DNA of 64,000 nt, from the NCBI GenBank assembly GCA_004123355.1, contig SCHM01000001.1, positions 8,256,193 through 8,320,192 on the forward strand. The letters run 5' to 3'. Positions 49,376 to 59,955 of this stretch are shown here, one piece after another (the first letter of the stretch is position 1; each line of letters opens with the position of its first letter). The position numbers were made by a program, and so were the translations under genes. The stretch comes from Amphirosellinia nigrospora (Eukaryota; Ascomycota; Sordariomycetes; Xylariales; Xylariaceae). The notes under the pieces were generated by a model. That model was not told the DNA's origin and ran no database searches. It was given only the letters and a program-made list of their open reading frames with translations.

Positions 49376-50168
49376 TTAAGCGCAGGCGGTATATTCGGTC
49401 GCAATTACGTGCTCTTCATCAATTGGCCTCTTCCTTGCCGATGGGTACTTCTTTTTTCTTGGGTTAGGATTGGGAGATACGTAGGGCCCCTCCCAGATAA
49501 TGCTCTCAGGGGGAATCTCGCCCTCGATTAGGTACTCGTTGGCCATGCATTCCACGTATTTCGGTGACTTACCGCCCAGCTCTTTGAGCAGGGTGTAGAC
49601 ATGATACAATTTCTGCTCTGCGTGATCCCAGCCCGGTCCATAGGTTCGAAATTTGATCAGTCTGATATTCAAAGCCGCGTGCTATGTAGAGGTCGTACAT
49701 ATGGTTGATCTTTCGCATGTCATCTGTGGCAGAGAGGAAGGGGCTTAGATTCCGGCATCGCCAATCAAGTTGTTTGAGGAAGAAACGGTGCCATAAGATC
49801 CATGCGCAGCGACGACACCGTAGCCTCGTGGCTTCTTACCGCCGTACGGATGTCCATCGTGTACTAAGCGATAAAGTTCTCTTGGCCTGTTTGCACCACC
49901 ACATGTATAGATAGACTTTGCGAGGTCGTGGAGAGGATAGCCCAGATGAAAGGTTTATATCTCTCCTCAAAATTGACATGCGGGTATACCAGGAGGACTT
50001 CGTCACATGCCTTGGGTAGAAATTGGCATCTAAATGGCTTGATATGATTGCTCGGTTCATCAACAATCCATCTACCGCCTCGCGTTCGTCTTCGTATTTG
50101 GTCTTTAGGCCAAATTCAGCAACCACGACCGGCTCTGCTGGTACGGGCCAATCCTGTTCGCCTGACAT
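49376..50168 (-). CDS. unrecognised protein, broken frame
   Basis: From the ATG at 50168: MSGEQDWPVPAEPVVVAEFG and about 85 more residues. A frame change follows, with RELYRLVHDGHPYGGKKPRG, which looks like genuine coding sequence. A second part (49672-49376) reads KLYHVYTLLKELGGKSPKY, EYLIEGEIPPESIIWEGPY and a basic tail. The pattern of a 'xLYRxVxDGxPxGG' strand and an 'EYLxxGxIPPExI' segment recalls fungal orphan proteins found near incompatibility-type genes, but I cannot name a family. An intron or a frame break near 49,670-49,830 is required to join the two parts. Confidence 0.4.
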
Positions 50169-51508
50169 CTTGTTGAAGGGGAAGTATGATGTGAATACTG
50201 TTTGGGAATCGTGAAATATGATAGTCGATTTTCTTGAGTCGATCCAATTTACGAAAATAAAGTCGCCTCATTCATGCCCGAAGTTTGAGTAAGAGATTGA
50301 AGTGGTAGCTGAAGAACTATTGGTCATCAGTGTTGGTAATGACGAGGTTTAATATAAACGAAAGAGAGGATGATTCAGGACGCTGATAATTTATGAATGC
50401 TTAGAATGACCACCATGTAGGTATGAGCTCTCACTCTGTAGGATAACACTCAGATAGAAAAGACGAGCGAAATACCACGGCTTGTTTGTACGTACCTTGA
50501 AGAATAATCCCAGATAATGATGCAGTTAGAGAGCGGCAATGAAGAGAAGATGACAGAGAGTGATGTCTCGTTCACAGTATATGGCGTAGAGACAGATACG
50601 GAGCCGAGTTTTTAGCCTGGGCCAAAACGTGCTTACCTTAAGATGCTTTACTTATGCGTGAGTAATCGGGTAAGATGTGTCAGGATTAGATGAAGTTGTG
50701 TACATAGGATAGGTTTTTCCGACCTAAAGGAAGGAGCTTAAGCGTGTAATCTAAGCTCCGCTTTAACTTGTTCGCCTCATCCGGGGTTGCGTAAAAAATA
50801 GAGATGATGAGAAAATGTTAGGCAAGGAAGGGATGAAAGTTGATAGATATTAGGTATGCGAGGGCAAATCTGCAAATAGAAATAAATATGCCGGAATATA
50901 TTCTAGGTGTGGGCAGCAGATAGTGTGTCATCACCTTCCTTTTGGCCTTCAAGAGAAAGATAGTGCTCGCAGCGTACGTAGATAGGTTAGGTAGGAACGA
51001 ATAAACCTGTATCATTCCTTGGAAGGATGCTGAAATGGAGGAAACGACGAAAGTGGTAACAAATAAGAATCTCGAATCTGAGAACGGCATCAAGGTAGAA
51101 GTGCAAGAGCGCAGTTCTGAGGTAGATTCCCTGGCCGTAATAATACGAGGGAAAGAAGAGCTAGCAGCTTAGAATTAACAAAGATAATCTGAAAAGAAAA
51201 CGACTACTGCAATACGTATAGCAGGAGTGCGTCGAGGTTGAAGTGCGTAGGGATCTAGGCAGGAACTAGATGCGCATCTAATGCAACTTTTGCTGTGGTG
51301 TGAGAGACGGTAAGATGGAAAAAAGAATTAAGAGCTAAGCTTGTCACGTAGTGGTGCTTATTACGGAAGAGAGAGGTTGACTGTTAAGCTCTTGCCGTCA
51401 ATAGGAAGGGACTGAATCGCAGACGCAGAACTCCTTAATAATGAAAGAGCTATTGTGAGGAGCTTTGCACATAGATTCTATTTATGATGAGAAATCAAGC
51501 CAGAATAG
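50169..51508. other. no recognised gene
   Basis: Purine-rich on the + strand over long stretches (about 50,300-51,480); no supported ORF. Confidence 0.4.
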
Positions 51509-52574
51509 TTAACAAGCACAACAAGAGTAATATATATACAGATGACTGCGCATTCGTTGGCGCCGCATTGGGCAGATCAGACGGGCATGCATCAGCATCA
51601 CTGCCGGGATGTAAGTTACTACTTCATCGTAATAATATTGCTTTACAGGCACCGTCGTTGGCTCGATCTCTTGTATTTCTGTGACCGAGACGACCCGAGT
51701 GACAGACCATACAGGCGAAGGTACCGACTCTAGCGCCGTCGTGGCAAAAACGGTTACGATATCTTCCTCCGGTGTGCGATAGGCACAGAGTTCAGTCTGA
51801 CCAAGAACTGTCTCTAAATTCCACGATGTTTTGGATGATATTGTCGAATAACACCCACCATTTATATCGCCGGTAAATTGGCTATTAGAGTAAGAGAAAT
51901 TAATCAGCAAATAATCGCCAGTGTTGAAGAAGAGCAAGATTGGTAATGCTGGGGTGGAAGTCATGAGTGAAACTCACTTGGGACAGCACATTCTAAGCGT
52001 ATTGGAAGGCATAAGTAAACTCAGCCAGTCGGTATTCTCATAAAGAGGGCCCCATTCTACCGCATGTTCCGTGGTGTGGTTCTTCGATATCGGTGCTATG
52101 ATGCTTCCAGCCTCGGTCCAAGACTCGGGGCAATATATACCAGGTGAGTAGTAGTGTGCCACTGGAGTTGTCGTCTTATAGAGGTCCTTGTTGTCGGAGT
52201 ACCATTGGGCGGCAGAGGGATAGCATGAGTCGTCGTAGGATTGAATAGAACATGTCGGATATGCATCCAAGCTGAAGGAGGAACCACGTGAAGACTTATA
52301 CAGATCTTCCACGTTCAAGTTAGATACTGCTTTCCTAAAGGCTAGTCTTAGGGTTTGCAAGTAGGGTTCGGCCAGTCGGATAGGCCATGGGTTCTAGCAA
52401 CGAAGCAGGGATAGGAAGCCTTCTGAAGTTCACTTACGGCCTACTACTATCGCGTTTGTTGCCGTTGCGCAAGAGGGGCGGGCGTGAAAGTCGTGGTCAA
52501 GGGTCCGTAGTTCGAGAAAGTGCGTGTAGGGTACACTGTGGTAGTTCTGCGAAATTGGTATGTGTGATTGTCAT
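51509..52574 (-). CDS. fungal Cys-rich glycoprotein-like protein, 3 or more exons
   Basis: Belongs to a widespread fungal group with the pattern 'YGxLTTTFTPP..C', 'CYPS...W', 'YYSPGICP' and 'CCP'. Exon 1 starts at the ATG at 52574 (MTITHTNF...NYGPLTTTFTPAP, one base missing in the CCCC run). An intron ends at 52390 (TTGCTAG). Exon 2 (about 52389-51978) carries NPWPIRLAEPYLQTLRLAF, TCSIQSYDDSCYPS, YYSPGIYCPESW and MCCP. A 96-bp intron (51977-51882) joins CCP to NQFTGDINGGCYST. The C-terminus with SVTRVVSVTEIQEIEPTT is Ser/Thr/Val-rich. No clear N-terminal signal peptide or C-terminal membrane helix is visible. Its role is unknown, possibly at the cell surface. The 3' exon end is uncertain. Confidence 0.5.
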
Positions 52575-53369
52575 GTTGCTGATAGCGAGCGTTCGATTCG
52601 TAATAAGTTGGTAGTTACTTCTTGGTACGGCAAGCTTTAATTGTTTTCAAAGAGGCCAGAGAATAAAGACAGCGAGAGCAACTGTGTGTCAAGCTCTATT
52701 AGTCGACATCAGGTCTTCTTATAGATTGTATGAGTGTGCGGCACAGCACTCGAAGCCTCAGCGACGTAAGCCTCATCCATGCCAATCCTCGCGATAACTT
52801 TTCATTTTGTATAGCAATTGGTATCTTGGCGCTTATTATTTATTCCGATAGGCCCTTGATTTTCTATACTCGCCATATGATCCGCCGTATAATCCATCGT
52901 ATATTCCATCGTATAATCCGTTGTTTTACTTTCGTCTCATTTTATTGAAAATACCAAGCAATGAATAACAGCAAATTGCTAAAGCTGGCTCCTTTTATTT
53001 AATGTGCCACCGAAGTACATCAGAATCATGCCAAGCAGGCGAGAGTTAACTCGTGATTTCCACACACAAGAATCAAAACAGGACATAAGGTCAGTAAGGT
53101 CAACACATTGCATCAATACTGGGTGCAATATGATCGTCACACGCCGTGCGGAGATGTTTTTTCCGGCCTCTCGATCCCCGCACTGACCCGCGAGGATGGA
53201 CGAACCCGCATGGCAGTGTCGCTTGAGGCCCGCGACGAAAGGCAATGAAGTTCGCGGTTCCCTCTTCCTTCCCTTCAATACTCATATTCAATGTCAATTC
53301 TTTTCTAGATGCACATTTAACCACACATAGGGACATGTGCGAACCTGCAGCTGCGACAGATAAGCCACC
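52575..53369. other. no recognised gene; short tandem repeat
   Basis: A 12-base unit (TCCATCGTATAA and variants) is repeated about four times at about 52,880-52,923. Nothing else is recognised. Confidence 0.4.
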
Positions 53370-54526
53370 ATGTCGTCTACTCCAATGGGCTTTGCTTCGC
53401 CAACCGGGGCTCGGAAACGCCCTGTCGGCATCGCCGTTATAGGCTTCGGGCCAAATCAGACGTCGGTACACTGCCCACATGCTTTCGAACTCCTCTGCGG
53501 CTCTCGCAGCTGTTGTTGATGGTGCTCCAGCCGCGTCCGAACTGGCTGCTCAGCTGGCGCCTAGTGCACCTCGCTACCAGAGCGTAACCTAAATGCTATC
53601 AGCCTGCACCGCGAACAATTCAACTCCAGAAGCCGTAATTATGTATACTCCAAACGCCCCCCACGTGTTCGTGACGTTGGGGCTGACTAAGGTTGGCGTA
53701 CACCTACTCGTTGAGAAGCCACTTGCCGACACTGAGGCAGGTCGCCCGTTCCCGTGAGTTAGGCATTAAGTTGCTCGTGGGCCGCCATCGGCGATTCCAC
53801 CCATATGTGGCAGCTGCGCAGCAGGTAGTCGAGGAATCAAAAGCAAAGCCGGGCGCTCAAGGTATTAGAACAGTGACGGCATATAAACGGGACGACCACT
53901 TCGCCGCAGCGGCTTGGCGGCGAAGTAGGAAACAAGACGACAGGCCCGTCGTGAATGATTTCGTGCATGAAATTGATGTTCTGCAGTATCTACTGGGGCC
54001 AATTGTGCGAGTGGGCGCATATTTCTTCGAGGCTGACACGGGTGAGAACCCCATGATACCTCAAGCAAGACGACTCAACATCTCGACAAGACGGAAAAAC
54101 ATGCGTCGAGAGACAGACTATAGAGAGAGAATCGGTCGACGTCAATCGTATCTTTGGCACATATGGCACACTTAGCATCCCTAACATGACTCTCTAGACA
54201 TGCGACGATAGGCCTACCAATGAATTGACTGTTCGACATATTGAATAGGCGGCGACCCTCGAGTTACCATTGGTCCCCAACTCGACCACTTTATTTTATT
54301 AAAGGGGGATTCAAGTTGAGTGGGGTCGGGGTGCACCGGTGAAAAAGGACTCAAGAGTTATCGCGCTATGTGAGGCCACCATAGAGGCCTTGGATGATGC
54401 ACCAGGCGCAGAGTCAGCGCCAACACCGTTTGATAGTCATTCAGAAGCACGGTTATTCGCCTCTCGGCTTATGTTATGGCCTAGATTATATACACTTGCA
54501 GCTTCCCTTCCCGTCTTGCCAAGTTA
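53370..54526 (+). pseudogene. Gfo/Idh/MocA family oxidoreductase, damaged
   Basis: An NAD(P)-dependent sugar or inositol dehydrogenase-type protein. From the ATG at 53370 a Rossmann start is seen (RPVGIAVIGFG). Then follow, in other frames, RRYTAHMLSNSSAALAAVVD, IMYTPNAPHVFVTLGL, the cofactor motif LLVEKPLADTEAG, ELGIKLLVGRHRRFHPYVAAA (normally GHHRRF or similar), and DFVHEIDVLQYLLGPIVRV. A weak C-terminal match (RVIALCEATIEALDD) extends to about 54,526. Frame breaks lie near 53,450, 53,750 and 54,100, and an in-frame TAA follows YQSVT near 53,590. The number and kind of defects, including the stop, point to a decaying gene rather than sequence error alone. Confidence 0.65.
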
Positions 54527-55109
54527 ACAAATTTCAAAGGTATTCGACCTCTGACAGCGAGTGATAACCTGAATTGGACATGGCGAACTGAGTAAGTCTA
54601 CCACCATTGAAACACCTACGTTCTTCTTCTATTAAATACTGGTCACCGTTGCTTGCGACTTCTAGCCCTCGCGTAAAGCAACTCATGTTCAGAAACCACC
54701 TCTAAGGTCCCAATGAAACCTGCATATAAGAATGAGTGGCGTTATCAGCCTCCAAAACTGCAGGCTGCCTTCTGGCCCGCGCCCAAACGATTATGCCCGT
54801 GACGTAATCCTTCATCTACGAACGCAAGGCAGAATCGTACGAGGTCACAGTCGCGACACTCACCTCCGGACAACATATCTGTTGATTTAAGGCTACCCAT
54901 ACATCCAATTTATCGCTGCTGTCCCAGTAACTAACAGATGCTTTGAGGTAATTCTGGACTAGCTTAACGAATTCTGCTGTTTGCTTTTACATTCTTGCCA
55001 GTCAGGACTGAAGTACCGGCATGACCGGCATGCGATGTCGATCTGAGTGAGCTGCAGAGGTCGTATGTAGAATATTCGACCGTTTGATGTTGAGACGGCA
55101 TGGCTGAGC

Positions 55110-55939
55110 ATGCAGAGCTATCCGGCCAACCATGCACCACCACGTACTATGGTTGCTGCAGCCATTAGACCCCTCAACCCTGAATTGAAGGTCGGCGGCA
55201 AGCCTTACTTTGAGAGAATTGATCACCCAACCCTGAAGACGTTCGCATTGCCCTTTCATCAGTTTCAACAACTCCTGCAACAACAAACTGCATGAACTCT
55301 TCGCAAAAATGCCTTGTACGTGTGGGTTTCCAGACGTTCCTCACATCAGGTTGCGACCAAGCCCGCAACAACACCCACGTACTAGGAATCCCTTCTTCCC
55401 TAGCCCAGTACCTCACTATGAACCAACATTCGCCCCTACGGAATCCGTTTCGTATGCAAGGTCCACCACAGACAGCGTTCGGCGCACCACCTCGACAGCC
55501 TCTAGGTTTCCACCGCATTTGCCCCGGGTGGTGCATGCCCCCCTTAATGCCCAATTTCCGCCTTTCGATGTGCCTCCGGTCTATCCTCATGATCCCCGAC
55601 ATTACAGGTACCCTAACATTAGCCTTGCTAGAGATTTGGGGTGGTGGATTATCCTTCTGATGAGCATTTGCCGAATTTCAAGCCAAACCCGGCCTTCGAT
55701 CAAGACTATGTGAGAGCTTATCCAGAACGAAATCGTCGTCCATATGGGGGTTATTACGATGACGTTTCAGACGTCCCGTGGCGCCCAAATATCATAAACG
55801 CGGCCGACGTGAGAGGAAAACCCCTGGCGCATCCAAATCACAGTCGTCCCCAACTCGCGACCAGAGTCCTGGCTCATCTGAAATATCCTTCGAGATAAAA
55901 GAAGGCAGGACTCGCATTACCCTCAAGAATCACAACTAG
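55110..55939 (+). CDS. proline-rich, mostly disordered protein, unrecognised
   Basis: The coding path runs MVAAAIRPLNPELKVGGKPY, FHQFQQLLQQQT, GPPQTAFGAPPRQP, NAQFPPFDVPPVYPHDPRHY, DYPSDEHLPNFKPNPAFDQD, PYGGYYDDVSDVPWRP and a Ser-rich end closing with EGRTRITLKNHN and TAG at 55937-55939. The path uses frames 0-2-1-0-2, every step being one missing base, for example in CCCC near 55,818. This is the same pattern as in the conserved genes. No domain is recognised. The start could be at 55110 or at the internal Met codon at 55149. Confidence 0.4.
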
Positions 55940-55964
55940 TTCCACCTTTGCCTCTACGGGGCAT

Positions 55965-56408
55965 ATGTTCTTCAACCAAGACCCTATTCGGACAACTGAA
56001 TATCAATATGAACTCGCTGAAGATACGAGGAATCGCCGTGAGGATATCCTGCACTGTGGATGGTTATCCAAGTGCTTCACGCAATTGCAGGCTCAGCCTT
56101 TCGCCTGGCTGATGATTAATGAAGTAGGTCCGAAATACGGAATAGAAGCACAAGGCTTTCTATCAAACACTCTCCCTCGAAAGAATCTCGGACACACGAG
56201 AAGTGGGAATATGCATGGAGATGGTGACTACGTGTTCGTGCCTCTCCTTAACGAGCAGTCATCGTCTATAAGCGTTCACGGTCACTCGAAAGCATCCACG
56301 AATGAGATCGAAGGAATTCCACTCAGGGACAGACGGAACATCTGCAGGATAACTGCACTTCGAAGATGCAAGGTTGCTGCTACTTCATTGCAGAATATAA
56401 GCTCATAG
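55965..56408 (+). CDS. unrecognised ORF, 147 codons
   Basis: Starts MFFNQDPIRTTEYQYELAED. There is a mixed composition with no recognisable domain, signal peptide or membrane helix. It lies just downstream of the disordered protein and might be a damaged continuation or an independent gene. Coding potential is uncertain. Confidence 0.25.
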   Translation: MFFNQDPIRTTEYQYELAEDTRNRREDILHCGWLSKCFTQLQAQPFAWLMINEVGPKYGIEAQGFLSNTLPRKNLGHTRSGNMHGDGDYVFVPLLNEQSSSISVHGHSKASTNEIEGIPLRDRRNICRITALRRCKVAATSLQNISS

Positions 56409-57202
56409 ATATATGATGAAGCTTGATGAGAGACGACGACATGATTTACATGCATTTGGGCTGCATGACAGCAATGTTTTTCACGAAAAGCTGGAGACAA
56501 GGATTACTTCCCGGTAGATGATGCGTACCTAGATGGCCTCAAGAATGTAAATGCCTCCAGGGAATGAGAAGAGGTAACATGATACTTGGAAACCATACCC
56601 TGCACTGAAAAGCATCAAATATGCGATTGTATACTGCGCTTGGTGGTTTAGAGAGCAAGCCATGACTCCAGATACACCTACAGCTCGCCGCTACTCCATG
56701 TTCACTAGCTAGATTTAATATCAAGACTTCTTAAAAGGCGCCATGCTACGGGCGACAGGCAACGAAGCGCGTGTCTTATTCAATTATATTTCCGTATTGA
56801 GCTTTAGCTATCACGCTTGATTCCATTCGCAATTTCGCTGCGTAGTCGGCAAGCTATAGAGGGATTTGAACTTAAGAGGGCAAACAATCCGACACGATTA
56901 TACGCCTACACAACGAGTCGCAAAAGCTTATGTTTGGGGCTTGTAGCTGACACCCGTTGGAACCATTGTTAGGCAGATTTCCAAGAATCTGCCTGTTTTC
57001 CCCGCTGCCCAAACAGCCTCACGAGGCTTTTTTCAGCTTCTTACCCCACACTATCATTTAGCTAATATAGCCTGCGCTGCCAGCTATTCACTCAATCATC
57101 TGCTTCATGTTCTAACTACTAAACTATCGTTATTAATTGAAATCGGTCTATTTCGGACGCAGTAATGAAGTATTACGGACGTAACGGAGGAAGCTTTTCA
57201 AG

Positions 57203-57537
57203 ATGGTTTTTATGGGGCGCCCTTCAGGTCGCCGAGGCGAGGCCAATCCCAATAAGACGAAGCCTAAACCAAAGCTATCTAGAGAACAGGTAGAGGAGCT
57301 AGAGAGATTGTTTCGGGAAAGTCCCAGGCCTTCCGGCGATGCTAAAGCTCAACTGGCCAGCCAGTTTGGAGTACCACTACCAAGAATACATGTAGGAATG
57401 ACAAGACCTCTTAGTCGTATCCTCATTAATTTACCTTTCAGAATTGGTTCCGAAATAGGCGAGCGAAGGCGAAACAGGAGAGGCAAGAAGAGTATATGGC
57501 TCAGAGAGAATACTCTGAGAAACAGGAACACTTCTAA
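57203..57537 (+). CDS. minimal homeodomain protein, 94 residues, 2 exons
   Basis: A sequence-specific DNA-binding fold. Exon 1 (57203-57391) encodes a basic arm and helices 1-2 (KLSREQVEELERLFRESPRP, DAKAQLASQFGVPLPRI). A 50-bp intron (57392-57441, GTAGGA...CAG) joins it to the recognition helix HNWFRNRRAKAKQ in exon 2 (57442-57537), followed by a Glu/Gln-rich tail and TAA. The intron falls just before WFxNRR, a common position. Fungal homeodomain proteins are usually several hundred residues, so this one is unusually short. It may be truncated by a missed downstream exon or frame break, or be a real small regulator. The canonical Gln before NWF is His. Confidence 0.7.
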
Positions 57538-57631
57538 CTAGCCCTTTAATTAACGAACACACACGTCGTCCGTAGAACATAGAGAAAGGGAGGGCTCTTT
57601 GGTGTCAATCCAGTTGGCTCGAGAGCATAGT

Positions 57632-58740
57632 ATGGAGATTCCATCACCTACGAAACAAGCTATCCGACTACATGCAGCCGAGGGTTGCTCCTGGATACGT
57701 TCGCATATCTTGGACATGCGTAAGTACAAATGACTGCATGATACTCCCACTGTCTCACAGTAACTGACGCATGACAGAGATGTGGGAAGCGACTACATAT
57801 CGAGGTAGCTGGCCACCGCCAAGCGGCCGCTACAGCGTTCGCTCAACAGGCAAGCGGCCATCTAACATTGATAGTATCTCTTGCAGCACACCGACGTCAA
57901 TGACTCCTCTTCGACTTCGTCTAGCACCCAAAGTTCGGCGGGAGGAGGTTCATCTCAAAACGGTGACCCCTCACTAGGTTCCCTTCAACAGCACATCCAT
58001 CGATAATGATGTTGCACCTGATCCCTTCATACCGGCAGCACAAGGAAGTATATGATACTCTGTGTGAATACTGGGACACGCCGGATCAGCTTAGCAAACG
58101 TCGATGTGACCGACGTCGTCGATGACGAGGAATCTTTAAAAGTTGTACTCGGAGTACCGTAGCCTCCGTAGCCGAAGAGGACGCATTCCATTTATTAAAC
58201 CGAAGACGATGCATTACGTCAAGGTAATTAAACCCGCCAGGTCTCATCCAACTTTGCTAAAGATGTTCTAGTTCCAATTACTCTATCTTCGGAAATCCGG
58301 GAGTGCGTCGGGAACTACGAGCTCAACTCCATCCCACCCAGGACCGAGATCCTCCGCCAGGAGTACGCATTCAGCCCCTGCCCGCCTGCGCTCGGATACC
58401 TTCAATCCCACCCGCTCTCTTTATGCATGCATTCTAGACCCCGGAGATCACATGGGCTCGATGGCTGTGGAGATGCTTCCAAAAAAAAGCTCCACGAAAA
58501 GCTAAGTTGGACGATTCCATGAACAATTCTTCAAACGTCCCAGTTGGGTGGGGGTTCTATATCGTCGAAGGGCTTGACTGGCTTGAGGTCGCCGAGAGCG
58601 TCGCGGTGATCGTGCTGGCGGTCACTATACTCACCATTTCCTGGTCTGTCTCATGCAAGACGTCCAGGGCGGGACGGGGATTGGACAATACTGTATCGCC
58701 GTGTTGGCGTGATGCTTTCCGTTGTCTTGCTTGCGAATGA
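57632..58740 (+). CDS. fungal conserved membrane protein of an unnamed family, frame-broken
   Basis: The order of motifs follows a common ascomycete family. An N-terminal PSPTKQAIR segment leads to the Cys-rich strand GYVRISWTC, an intron (about 57,721-57,778; GTAAGT...CAG), then RCGKRLHIEVAGHRQAAATA and a Ser/Gly-rich linker (SSSTSSSTQSSAGGGSSQN). Then come ILCVNTGTRRISLANVDVTD, a V-F-E-type strand FQLLYLRKSG, VGNYELNSIPPRTE, KKKLHEKL and GFYIVEGLDWLEVAESVAVI leading into a membrane helix. The last motif is DVQGGTGIGQYCIAVLA. The frame changes at least five times. Some shifts fit single missing bases; others need introns (for example one near 58,225-58,272). The function is unknown in this family. 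Start and exon ends are approximate. Confidence 0.5.
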
Positions 58741-58799
58741 GGCTTTTCATCTCGCCTAAAGTAGATCCACGTACAAGATTGTGCCCTAATAAAGGACTG

Positions 58800-59196
58800 A
58801 GGGACATGCGGCGAGACGAAAAGTATTGCAGGCAAACTGATGACCTTGTGCAGTATGCCAGGTACTTCAATAGCTTGTCCATCCTACTGACAGCGACGAC
58901 CTTTGCGCCTGAGGACAATGGCTCTGGGCCCTGGTCCCCTACTCATCCCCCGACGCTGCGGATCTCGTGTACATCAAGTATGCCAGCGCGGAAATAGGCG
59001 TAGTTGAAGTGCATGTTGCGTCCAAGGCATCGAGCTATCAGGCTAGGATCTTAGAGGCCGGAAGTGCGTTCGCGAAACAGGCGGACGGGTATGGAGTTTG
59101 GTCGACTATGACCAGAACAGCGTGCTGGACTTGGCATATATCGAGTATCAAAATATAGGCACCGGGACCGCAGAGGCTCATGTTGCTGCTGTTTAA
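58800..59196 (+). pseudogene. remnant of VCBS/FG-GAP-like repeat protein
   Basis: Two to three copies of an approximately 50-residue extracellular-type repeat are visible: TATTFAPEDNGS, then DLVYIKYASAEIGVVEVHVA with SSYQARILEAGSAF, then VDYDQNSVLDLAYIEYQNIG with TGTAEAHVAAV and TAA at 59194-59196. Copies of the form D-G-x-LDL-x-YIK...VEVHVAS-x-YQ-x-R-x-LE are found at the C-termini of secreted fungal proteins. The N-terminal catalytic part is absent, and three frame breaks occur. This looks like a 3' fragment. Confidence 0.5.
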
Positions 59197-59955
59197 GATT
59201 CCCATGAGAGAGGTAGGATACAAAAACTCACTATATCAGGGCAGTAAGTATACTCAGGGGTTGGGGACACCCATTTTCACAAGTCGACAAGTATAGAAAT
59301 AGGGGCATTGGTAGTCATTGGGTATAGAGGTTAGGATTGTCGGCAACGGACAAACAGACATAGATGTGTCGGCTCTATACACACTTTATATATTCGAACA
59401 CTGAATCTCACGAGACATTGACATAAGACATTAGGCCGGCATGTTAAACACCGATTCGATATTATTGGATTGATTATTAGTTAATAGGTTTGATTCATCG
59501 CTGAATTAATATCTGTGAGCCAGCCCTCCCTGGGCCGCTAAGATCTCTTTCTCCCCAGGAAGCGCAACGCAAAGCCCGAGACACTAGCGCCAAGCAATCC
59601 GCCGCCTTTCCCCAGATCTCATACCGAGACTGATCGGGTCTTTAATTAATCCAAAAGCAGAAAACAGGTCAAAGGGATAGAAAAACAACGCCGCGATCAT
59701 GAGTGCCCAGTTACCGATACGCCATTATGGGGGTACTAATAATGATGATGATGATGAAAGGATAGATCAGCGCTTTTGACTAATTAGGAAATTGATGATT
59801 ATATAGTATTAGACCTAGTTTGCCAGGTAAAAGTAGAAGCTTCAGCGTTTGTGATCTGAAACTTCGGTAATGGGTGGCGTTCAAATCCCAAAAAGGGGGG
59901 ATGACGTCTTGAACACGGTATTCGTACATGTTTCGCGCTGTCTTGGACGGTTGAA
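59197..59955. other. intergenic; short repeat
   Basis: Contains a GAT trinucleotide run near 59,736-59,757. No gene is recognised. The left half lies between a remnant and the 3' end of the TEA factor. Confidence 0.45.
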
